64,000 nucleotides of DNA, from positions 1 through 64,000 of the forward strand of contig VRVR01000057.1 in assembly GCA_009859145.1 (NCBI GenBank). The letters are read 5' to 3'. The position numbers were made by a program, and so were the translations under genes. The DNA comes from Andalucia godoyi. Its lineage: Eukaryota; Discoba; Jakobea; Jakobida; Andaluciidae. The first letter of the stretch is position 1, and every line of letters begins with the position of its first letter. Shown in pieces: positions 49,514-57,873 of this stretch. The notes under the pieces are model-generated. The model searched no databases and had not been told where the DNA came from. It worked only from the letters and a program-made list of their open reading frames with translations.

Positions 49514-50446
49514 TTACATGCGTATCGGTATCGCCTCCAATGCTTCCGAGAGCTGGGCGTACAGGTGGTCATACTCTACAAAAACCGGGACAGCACGATT
49601 TAGCACTCTTTGCACTCGGCTGTCCATCGCTGCAATCCGAGCCCTGTGCATCTCTACTCGTCTACCCAAAAGATCCACAATCCGGTCCATCCACGCCTCT
49701 TCATCATCGCCGACACCACTACCGGCCCTCACATTGACACCTTCATGACTGGAATGACACAGCGACGCGTCTTCAGCCCTATCGTCCAGCTCATCTTCTA
49801 AAAATCGAACGGAAAAGTCATTCTTGAAGTGCGGTTCTCCGACCTTCTGGTCGGGCAACCTCGCTCCTCCGTCGGTGCTGATGCCACCGCCGCTGCCACT
49901 GCCACTGATGAGGGATCGCGAGAAGGAGGACAGTGCGTCCAGTCCGGAATAAGCAATGCGATGGGCCATGTGAGACTGGAGCGCATTTGGAATCCATCCG
50001 CCCCACTGGACATCGATCGCACAAACCACCGTTGTAGGAAAAATGACCCATCCCGAAACGCCCCACCACATCTCCACCGCCGCCGCATCACCAGACCCAG
50101 CGGCCGTAGTTGAAGGCAACGGCGTCACTGGCGACGAGGAAAACGCGACAACCAGACAGTCCGGTCGCAGATGCACATCGCGGAGCACCCGGCACGTACG
50201 CGTCGCAAGAAGCGGAATCCGCGCCGTGCGCCACTCCTCAAGAGGCGGTCTACAGCCGTTAGCAGGTTTCTTTTCGAACGGATACGGAACGAACTCGGAT
50301 TGCAAGTACGCGCACAAGGCGCTGGACGACACATCTACGGGCGCGCGCAGATAGAGGGTGTCAAACACAGGGCATCGGGAACACAGCCCACTCGGACTGC
50401 GCCGGTCCATGCATATTGCATACAGCACATCGCTCAATCGAGTCAT
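49514..50446 (-). CDS. START-domain lipid-binding protein
   Basis: A 310-residue protein from the ATG at 50446. Residues ~25-175 show START-domain signs: FDTLYLRAPVDVSSSALCAYL near the N-terminus and WGVSGWVIFPTT followed by GGWIPNALQSHMAH, the conserved C-terminal helix region. A Gly/Ser linker and a helical C-terminal tail (~240-310) follow. START domains carry sterols, phospholipids or other lipids in a closed pocket. No membrane helix or signal peptide is visible, so cytosolic. The domain is short at its N-terminal end, so an upstream exon is possible. Converges with the SET gene, 137 bases between stops. Confidence 0.65.
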   Translation of the reverse strand: MTRLSDVLYAICMDRRSPSGLCSRCPVFDTLYLRAPVDVSSSALCAYLQSEFVPYPFEKKPANGCRPPLEEWRTARIPLLATRTCRVLRDVHLRPDCLVVAFSSSPVTPLPSTTAAGSGDAAAVEMWWGVSGWVIFPTTVVCAIDVQWGGWIPNALQSHMAHRIAYSGLDALSSFSRSLISGSGSGGGISTDGGARLPDQKVGEPHFKNDFSVRFLEDELDDRAEDASLCHSSHEGVNVRAGSGVGDDEEAWMDRIVDLLGRRVEMHRARIAAMDSRVQRVLNRAVPVFVEYDHLYAQLSEALEAIPIRM

Positions 50447-50968
50447 CGCGTCCACACGGTCCTAACGAAATCAACCCTCACTACTGTCCAACCAGCCCCC
50501 ACATACACTACGGTTCAGACTGCGGATACTCCAAGCAAAATAGAAACCGCAACGATGATCAAAAAAGGCCTGGCAAAGCGGGCGACTGTCAAGTTCTCAA
50601 GTCTCAAGTCTCGACAAGCAAAAAAAGAATGCCAAAAAAAAAGAGGACAGGAAGATTGGGAGGGAAAAAAAGGATGCCGAAAGCATTTGTTCCCGCCCGG
50701 ACTCGAACCGAGGACCTTCTCCGTGTCAAGGAGACGAAATACCAACTATTCTACGGGAACTTGTTCGAGGATTTACCATCTTCTCACTGTATTTGTTCCA
50801 TTGAAAAAAAACTGCGGAAAGAAAAATCACCAAATCCCTACAGCGGCCGTTTCTCCCCGCTTTCTCATCCGTCGCCGCCCCCAGCAAGCAAGCAAAGGGA
50901 GTTCTTTTTTATTTTTTACTGCTTACGTCCAAGGACAGAAGGAAATGGCAATCTGTATGTATAGGATC
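50447..50968. other. Spacer holding the tRNA-Val gene
   Basis: About 520 bases between the START gene and the SET-TPR gene. Apart from the tRNA at 50688-50760 and A-rich runs, nothing is seen. Confidence 0.75.
50688..50760 (-). tRNA. tRNA-Val (anticodon GAC)
   Basis: Read on the minus strand, 73 bases fold into a full cloverleaf: a perfect 7-bp acceptor stem (GTTCCCG with CGGGAAC), discriminator A73, a D arm with G18G19, a 5-bp anticodon stem (TCTCC/GGAGA), loop TTGACAC, and a T arm with GGTTCGAGTCC, a perfect pol III B box. The A box is near consensus. The anticodon GAC lies at plus-strand 50725-50727. There is no encoded CCA and no intron. A T-run (plus-strand A7 at about 50664-50670) downstream can stop pol III. 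The anticodon is unusual for a eukaryotic nuclear Val tRNA, where AAC (inosine) normally reads GUU/GUC. Confidence 0.93.
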
Positions 50969-53326
50969 CTAAATTCCTAGGCCGCCCTGCGCAAAGATCG
51001 GGTGGGCTCGATCCTCGAGAAGCTGCTGTGCAGTCCATCCATCTCCGATTACACGCAGCACCATGCGGGAGGCATCAATAACACACCTTCCGCAGTTGCA
51101 GTGAAATCCCCACGATCGACTCAGACGGATCTGCCGATCTGCAAAGTAAGGACCATTCCTCAAATCACCTCTGGCTTTGATATTCAGGTAATTCAGGGTC
51201 AACTCTTCTCCTGCCTTCAGGGCGGTCCTTGCGCAAATCATTTCCCGTTTTCGTGAGTCCAAACAGGATGTCTTGTATACTGTTGGCACGCAGGAGTGAT
51301 TAATGCTGCTGATGACATTGGAAACCCGCACCGAACAGCCATCCGCGAAAGCGTTCAAGCGCACGGCTGCCCGAAGAAACGTCAAGCTGAATATCACTTC
51401 ATCGCTCCTGTCTCTCGGATCCGAGGGGAAATCATTCCCTGCAGCCAAACATCGTACGGCCTCACGAGTGTGGCGACAAATGAACATCTTCCTTCGTAGC
51501 ACGTGCAGCGTTTCGTCAATCCCTGTTGGCAGAACTGTAATGTTTTCTTTGATTCGGTCAAAAAACTGCTTGCATGCGTCTCCCATGACGATCTCAACGA
51601 TGCCCTTCTGAGATGCGCGTGATGAACCATCTGAAATCAATGACATCACAAGCGGAGAAAGTTTTGCTGCAAGGTTCTCCAGGTCTGCAGAAGCACAACA
51701 ACCTGTCTGGGTGTCTTGTGAAAGCAGGTCTCGGAGTTGCCCTAGTGTATCTGTCTTACTCTTCGATTCTCCAACAGAGACTGCTGCACACCTTGCGAGG
51801 AGGTTACGCACTGCCATAGACACAACCTCCTGTGCCCAGGTGTGCATTTGCTTCGCAGCTGCAAACCGCTTAACATTCCCAACGTTGCATAGCCCGTTAA
51901 TGTACGTTCCCACACTCTGCGTCATCGCAACTGCATCGCCGTTGCTTGTCTCTGGAATTGCAAATTCCACGATATCGTTGTCGGAAAGCAAAATCTCGCC
52001 TTCTGAAATGGTTGATGTGGCCACTAGAGCTCGCCCTTTTCCTGGCATGAATTTTGCTTCGAACAGTTGCGAAACAGGAGTCATGGTCGAGTGTTCGTAA
52101 TTAGCAAGCAACGCACGCTGTTTATCGGACAGCGTTTTGGATGTTTTAGCGAGGTCCACCTCCAGCATCTCTTTCCAGTTCCACAATGTGTGCAGCAATT
52201 GAATGGGGTCTGCGGTCTCGGACTCGCTGGAACAAAGAGCTTTCCAAGCGGAATTCAGGTTTGATCGAAAGGGATACTGCAGAGCCAAGTCTTCCAGAGA
52301 AATCCCGCGAAGTACCCCTTCCAGGTACTCGCCTGCAGACAGGATTCGCCTGTTGTTTGCCACTTTCAAGATATCCACGGCAGCAGCGACTCTTCCCACA
52401 CCATCCAGCGCCACGATGAGCCGCCGAACCGTCTTTGAAGCGAGTCTGCATACAGTGGCGTTTTGAGTTTCCGTTTTTTCGGCTACACGACGCACCGTAT
52501 CGAGAGCATTCTGGCAGTCCTCCAGAGCACTGTGATAGCAAGCCATGTTAATGTGAGCTTGAGCACGATTGGAGTACACTGCTACCAGATTCTGAAGATC
52601 GCAGTCCGCCTGCAAGGTCCTGTTCTCCTCCAGCTTTCGAATGCATCGCGTGTACAACATGATCGCAGTGAAGTTGTCCTTTCTTTCAAAGACGGCGTTG
52701 GCCTCTGCCTTCAGAACCGCAACAGTGTCTTCTGCACAGCCGCGAGTGTTGAGATGGGTACCGTCGTGCCAGGGTTTCTGCAGCAGTGGCTTGATCCGTT
52801 CATCAAATGCATACGGCAGCTCGAGATCTTGTCGTGCTTCCATTATTATGATGGGAATCTGGCTTTCAAACAAGCGTACTTGCGGTTCTCGGATGATCAT
52901 TGCGGTGCGGATGTCTCTGTTTGTGATTGCGTCCAGCACAACCTGTGCATCGTCTGTTGCATGATAGAATGCAATTGCGGGAATGAGCAAGAATGCTGCA
53001 TTTCCATGCTCGTCTTCCACTGGAATTAAGGCAAATGAAGGACATCGTATTGCGAACAAATCGAGTCTCCGCACAACCACATAGCATCCTTTTGTGGAGT
53101 TGGAACTGGATCTGCAGACTGTCAGCGGGCTACTCTGGAGCGCGGGCTGCTGGGTTGCAGGGTCAAAACTGTTCTCAAAATGCGCAAGTGGCAAACAGCA
53201 ACCACTCGTGACGTGTTGGCGTGGTGCCAGCAGGGCATCCAGGCGGTAGTCTGGATGTGCACCCATCTTTTTGATGAATGTTTCCAGCAACAACGACACA
53301 ACTAATAACTCTTTCTTCGAAAACAT
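50969..53326 (-). CDS. SET-TPR protein, SMYD4-like
   Basis: A 785-residue protein. Residues ~210-345 form TPR repeats (ALEDCQNALDTVRRV and similar helices). A split SET domain begins with AKFMPGKGRALVAT (~430) and continues after a helical insertion with INHSCVPTVYKT, GEELTLNYL, and a post-SET Cys cluster GFHCNCGRCV (~750). No MYND zinc finger is visible between the SET halves. The TPR-before-SET order resembles SMYD4 and plant SET-TPR proteins. A protein-lysine methyltransferase activity is likely; substrate unknown. It starts at the first ATG (53326). Confidence 0.8.
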   Translation of the reverse strand: MFSKKELLVVSLLLETFIKKMGAHPDYRLDALLAPRQHVTSGCCLPLAHFENSFDPATQQPALQSSPLTVCRSSSNSTKGCYVVVRRLDLFAIRCPSFALIPVEDEHGNAAFLLIPAIAFYHATDDAQVVLDAITNRDIRTAMIIREPQVRLFESQIPIIIMEARQDLELPYAFDERIKPLLQKPWHDGTHLNTRGCAEDTVAVLKAEANAVFERKDNFTAIMLYTRCIRKLEENRTLQADCDLQNLVAVYSNRAQAHINMACYHSALEDCQNALDTVRRVAEKTETQNATVCRLASKTVRRLIVALDGVGRVAAAVDILKVANNRRILSAGEYLEGVLRGISLEDLALQYPFRSNLNSAWKALCSSESETADPIQLLHTLWNWKEMLEVDLAKTSKTLSDKQRALLANYEHSTMTPVSQLFEAKFMPGKGRALVATSTISEGEILLSDNDIVEFAIPETSNGDAVAMTQSVGTYINGLCNVGNVKRFAAAKQMHTWAQEVVSMAVRNLLARCAAVSVGESKSKTDTLGQLRDLLSQDTQTGCCASADLENLAAKLSPLVMSLISDGSSRASQKGIVEIVMGDACKQFFDRIKENITVLPTGIDETLHVLRRKMFICRHTREAVRCLAAGNDFPSDPRDRSDEVIFSLTFLRAAVRLNAFADGCSVRVSNVISSINHSCVPTVYKTSCLDSRKREMICARTALKAGEELTLNYLNIKARGDLRNGPYFADRQIRLSRSWGFHCNCGRCVIDASRMVLRVIGDGWTAQQLLEDRAHPIFAQGGLGI

Positions 53327-53791
53327 TGCTGGTATTCCTAAAGCCTTCTTTTTTTCTTTTCTTTTCTTTTGTTTTCTTTTGTTTTCTTTTGTTTTTTAAA
53401 ATTAACAGAACATTCTTAAAAGTTATAAATATTAAAAAAATGTAAGAAAGAAAGAAAGAAAACAAGAAGAGCAAATAGAAAAAAAGCGTGAGAAATACTC
53501 GGAGAGAGGCAAAAGGTAGCACAGCCTTGACTGTTCGGAGACACGACTCTGGAAATACGTGCGCACATACATGTAAATTTTTTCCCGGGAAAAACCACGC
53601 GTCGTTACAGTAGATAAACGGATTTTGAACTCTTCCGGGCTGTCCAAGAGTGCGAGAGTGCGAGAACCCCTCCACATGCAGGCCACAACACTTTCTTATT
53701 TATTTGTTGACAGACAGAAGACAGTAGACGGTATCGCTTTAAAACAGACTCCGGTCGACTAGCTTCCCAACGGGGGAGCAGCATGCATGAT
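53327..53791. other. Intergenic, pyrimidine/purine-rich
   Basis: About 460 bases. There is a degenerate TTTTC repeat (53350-53395) upstream of the SET-TPR gene and a GAAA repeat near 53445-53465. No gene is seen. Confidence 0.7.
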
Positions 53792-55384
53792 TCAGTGTTC
53801 ACAAAAGTTGAAATTATGAGCAAGCTCCGAGTTGAGGTTTGCCTTTGCGGCCTTCCTCTCCTGCATCATAGCAAGCCGCACCTTGCAAGCGGCCTCATAG
53901 TCGAGGACGTGCTGCGGGAGCCTGTCGACGTCGAGCGTTGAGACTGTTCTGTTCTCGGGATCCACCAGGAAAAACACGACAAGTCGCCTCGTGAATTGCG
54001 GCCGTTCTCCGCCCGGTACCGTACTCGCAGCCCAGCCGGCGCGGATCGGCTCGAGCTTGTGCTGATGGCTGTTTGGAAATGCAATCAGTTCGCCGCTTCC
54101 CGGAGTGACAGATCCCAAGGGCACAAGCCCAGCGGCCATTGCCGGAGAAGAGTGTGCAAAATTCTGCGGCGTCGAAAACATTGTGTTTCCATACTCGGCC
54201 GGGCGGAACGACCGTCGGAACAGCAGACTTCCTCCCTTGAGTTGCGTGTCGATCTTGAGATACGCAATGCCAGTTGCGACAATGTGCTCGTGGGAAAGGC
54301 CCTCGACGTGCCAGACACCCTCGTGAGTCTCTGCGCTTGATAAAACGACATCCGCGATCTTTGGAATGACCTGCAGAATGCGACCCTTCAGGTTCACAGG
54401 CGTCACATGGATCTCCGCAATGTCCGAGTCGTCGACGTCGTCTGCATCCTTGTAGAGCGGCCAGTTCATAGCCTTTGTATACCCGAGGACGTTTTCCCAC
54501 ATCGGAATGAACTTTTTCAGAAGGCTTTCAAACATCATGGACACATCTGCATCGCCGCCGGTCTGTGTGTCGACTCCGTTGATCGGGGCCACAAACTTCA
54601 CATTGTACGACTCGTCGACGGAGATCTCCGTTGGCATCCACTGGTACCTCGATCCGCGCCAGATTCTGGCAAAGTCGTCGTTGGTCAACGGAGCGCTGTG
54701 CATCGAGTTGTCGTTCGGAAGGCTTATGGATCGCGGATGGTATCCCCATCGCTGCGAGTGCTGGATGTCTGGAATGAACCCCGAGCTGAGGCGCATTTGC
54801 TCTGCAAACGTCTCGCGCTCGGCATCCGTATTGGCAGCTCCAATGTAAGGAAACATACTCGGATGGAGAATATCGCGGACCTTGTTCTCGGAACCAGGAT
54901 GATAGTCAATCTGAGCCTGTGCATCGCGGAATCGATCGACGGCACGGTTCATTTCCCGAAGTTCCGAGTCCGGGAACGCAGACGGCACTCGAGCCACCCC
55001 TTCCGGAAGCCCGTTCGACGAGCCCTTCAAGAGCACCTCGAACACACCGTCTTCCCAGCCTTTGTACAGAGCCTTCAAAACAGGATTGTCCGAGCTAAAT
55101 GTCTCCGATTCATACTCGCCAAACTCGCACAGATCGTCGAAATATTCATCGGAAATCAGCTCTTCGCAAATCTCCAGGTACGACGACGGAATCGATGGCC
55201 TGATGCTCGAAAATGCAGACCGCACCCGCTCTGCATCGCCGTCGTGCGCTCGAACAAGATCAAGCACTGGCTTCAACACTCGATACACATACGCCGGTCC
55301 ATCGAGGATTATGTCGAAAAAAGCAGACTGTTTAATCACGGATCCGAAATTCGCGTCCAGATGAAGACCGTCCAAGCGAACCAT
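53792..55384 (-). CDS. DUF4246 family protein
   Basis: A 530-residue protein from the ATG at 55384 (the frame extends two codons to a TTG). The family hallmarks are in the C-terminal half: an MNWPLYKDADD-type segment, VWHVEGLSHEHIVATGIAYL (H-x-E pattern), GELIAFPNSHQHKLEP (distal His), and RRLVVFFLVDPENRTVST. The HxE...H arrangement on predicted beta strands suggests a cupin-like or 2-oxoglutarate/Fe(II)-type metal site, but no activity is established to my knowledge. The family is common in fungi and also occurs in some protists and bacteria. Function unknown. Confidence 0.85.
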   Translation of the reverse strand: MVRLDGLHLDANFGSVIKQSAFFDIILDGPAYVYRVLKPVLDLVRAHDGDAERVRSAFSSIRPSIPSSYLEICEELISDEYFDDLCEFGEYESETFSSDNPVLKALYKGWEDGVFEVLLKGSSNGLPEGVARVPSAFPDSELREMNRAVDRFRDAQAQIDYHPGSENKVRDILHPSMFPYIGAANTDAERETFAEQMRLSSGFIPDIQHSQRWGYHPRSISLPNDNSMHSAPLTNDDFARIWRGSRYQWMPTEISVDESYNVKFVAPINGVDTQTGGDADVSMMFESLLKKFIPMWENVLGYTKAMNWPLYKDADDVDDSDIAEIHVTPVNLKGRILQVIPKIADVVLSSAETHEGVWHVEGLSHEHIVATGIAYLKIDTQLKGGSLLFRRSFRPAEYGNTMFSTPQNFAHSSPAMAAGLVPLGSVTPGSGELIAFPNSHQHKLEPIRAGWAASTVPGGERPQFTRRLVVFFLVDPENRTVSTLDVDRLPQHVLDYEAACKVRLAMMQERKAAKANLNSELAHNFNFCEH

Positions 55385-55387
55385 TCT

Positions 55388-55500
55388 CAATCCGTCAATC
55401 CGTCAATCTGTCAATCCGTCAATCCAGCGAATCAGTCAGCGAATCAGTCAGCGAATCAGTCAGCCAATCAAGCCAGTCAAGCCAGTCAAACCAGTCACCC
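55388..55500. repeat. Degenerate short tandem repeat upstream of the DUF4246 gene
   Basis: Tandem 8-base units (TCAATCCG) pass into 12-base units (CAGTCAGCGAAT) and then CAGTCAAGC-type units. It begins three bases before the DUF4246 ATG (as seen on its strand) and therefore lies in its leader/promoter. Confidence 0.85.
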
Positions 55501-56440
55501 TAGTCAGAGGCGTCGTCAACAGCAACTCGTAGAGAGACGACGACAACAATGAATCGACGCGCGTGCCACAAGTGAATTGATGCTAAGTCAATCGCCCTCT
55601 CTTCACAGATGTTGTTTTGTTTTGTTAATCTTGATACATGCATGCATCAACTGTGCTTCTTCTGCATGTCACGCATCGCTCCTATGCCTTGCCAGCACCG
55701 GATCGCCACCACCCGCGACGCTACGACGGTGGAAAGCGTCCGAACCGGATCTCACTGCATGTGCAACAACATCGAGGACATCAAAAAAACCGGCATCCGG
55801 AAACCTGGTGCTGAACCATGGACAGCGCGCGCACACTGCAGCACTGTCCTCTGCGAACGGGGGGCTCCAGGACCGGAACGCGAACATCCAACTTTTCGAC
55901 CATCAAGGCAGACGTTCGGCGGCAGAGACGCTTGTCGTGGACACTGCTCTTGCAAAGGGGTTGAGAAAACCTGGGATCGTCTGCTGGCGTTGCTGCACAG
56001 GGAATGGAACTACTCGGTCCACGAAACTGGTTATTACCTTGCAAACTGTGGACGGATCAAGATTGTCTATGGATCTTTCCACGTGTTTTTTTGTGTTTTT
56101 TTTTTCTTTTTTCGCCGTCGAACAAAACCGCAAACAAATCTGCAGTTCAGGAGCGCGAGTGTAAGTAGGCCGAATGTGCTGGCTGTTAGGAAAGGGCACA
56201 ATTACTCTCTTTGCTGCCGAGGACACTTTGTAGGGACGCAGTTTCCGTGGGGGGCAACTGGGCTTGCACACAAATGTTTTCGTTCGCTTCCTGTGGAATT
56301 GAAGAGACGACAATGTCCATCAACATGAATCCTGGTCCGCAAAGCTCCCAGTACAGAGCGTCTCGGCAGGCAGGAAGAACCTTTATTGACACATATAACA
56401 AGATCTATGTGACCCCTGTCCTGCTCGAACGACGGGGAGC
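55501..56440. other. No intact gene; possible upstream part of decayed gene
   Basis: About 940 bases with overlapping open frames on both strands. Plus-strand pieces (55650-56080) look partly protein-like but have no recognisable domain, and a T-rich run at 56083-56113 interrupts them. They may belong to the decayed gene that follows. Confidence 0.35.
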
Positions 56441-57560
56441 CCTGGCGTGTTCCGACCAAGTTGGATCGGACAAAGGACACTTTTTGATTTCGAGGAGAAT
56501 TCCAGTGTTTTTAACCAGGAAATGGAAAACGCATTGCCAGGAACAAGGCTTTTGGCTGTGACTTCCATTATGGAGTACGAGTCAGAAGCAACCGGCGCAA
56601 AGGACGTTGTCACAGCAAAGGACAGCAGAGCAGGATTTTGGATTGCAGCCACTGGGTTTGTCGTGACGACCACCTGGTGTCGTCCACGGTCTCCAATCTG
56701 TGCGGAAATGCGCGTCGACATCCAAGAACATCCTCGTTGTCTCAGCTTCAGGACTTCCCACACTCACGTTCTTTGTCACCTCCACAGGCTCCGAACAGAC
56801 GACTGCGTCCGACACAACCGAAAATTCTCGCTCACTTCCCAGCTGAATTCCTCTCGCCTGGTGCTTCGAGTAAGTTCCCCGCGGCAATCCGTCATGTGGT
56901 TGCAAATCTGGTCTTCCAAAGGTCTTTGTCGGCAGCATCTCGAAGGCTCTGGGGATCGCACCAACGTCGGCACTGCTACCTGGAGACAGCAGGTCATTCG
57001 TGGTCAGTGGGAGAATCTCCGGAGGAACATGGATACCGCCGTGCCTTTACACCGCGATTTTGACCTCCGTGAATTCCCAGGAGCAGTCGCTTGACAAGAG
57101 CAATGTTCTGTGCACGTAGCAGTGCGGAAACGGTACACTCTCGGTAGTGCAGGCAACTGCGTTCCCTGTCTTGCAGGATTCTATCCGAGAAGCTCCGTGC
57201 GTGTGCCTTGTCTGGCGGGTACGTTCTCTGCTGCTGCGGCTACCTCTCCCAGAACTGCTCCGCAGGTACATTTGCTGCACAAAGTAGGTAGACGTCGTGC
57301 CGTCGTTGTTCACCGAGCACGTACTCTCTGGGCGCTCGTCAAACCGCATGCGGCGCTTGCGCTCCCGGAACCCTCAACAACCAGCTTGGTGCTGTCAACT
57401 GCTCGGGCTGTCCTCCGCAGGTATTTTCCTCCACAACCGGAAGCACATGCTGTGCTGTTTGCCTGCTGCGACCTCGAATTCAACTGGGGCCTTCGAGTGC
57501 CCCTGGCGTCGAAGTTTCCGCAGCTTTTGATCGTGGTCTTTCCATCACAATCTGCATGAT
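56441..57560 (+). pseudogene. Decayed secreted/receptor-like gene with GCC2/GCC3-type Cys repeats
   Basis: Protein-like stretches follow each other on the plus strand in changing frames: an upstream part with SKNILVVSASGLPTLTFFV (about 56725-56800), another with SGRISGGTWIPPCLYTAIL (about 57000-57065), then Cys repeats: NCVPCLAGFY (57150-57185), NCSAGTFAAQS (57255-57290), then after a stop CRRCSPSTYSLG, CGACAPGTLNN and CSGCPPQVFSS (57300-57450). The C-x2-C-x2-G-T/Y spacing is that of ephrin-receptor-like GCC2/GCC3 repeats found in large extracellular proteins. Several frame changes and stops show it is broken. The original start and end cannot be placed. Confidence 0.5.
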
Positions 57561-57873
57561 CCTACGGGCTCTGAGTATTGTCTAATCAATCGTACTCTGC
57601 GCGCAGTTTCACCAAACAGCAAAAGAACTCTGAAGCAAGGCTTCGAGGACTTAAAGGCCGATATGAAAGACCGGCGGATAATGTATGCAACGAATGTCCG
57701 TCTCTACCCGTTTGTCGCTGATTGCGGTTTTTGTTTTTGTTTTTGTTTTTGTTTTTCCTTCCTCTAATCAATCTCATTTGTACATTGTAAATAAGTAAAA
57801 TGGGGAGGGGAAAAAAGAGAGAAAGAGCGAAGTACAAGTATCAGAAAGAATACAAGAGGATCATGCAAGTCCT
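57561..57873. other. Spacer, no gene seen
   Basis: About 310 bases. It contains a short (GTTTTT)n run near 57725-57755. Nothing else is recognised. Confidence 0.6.
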
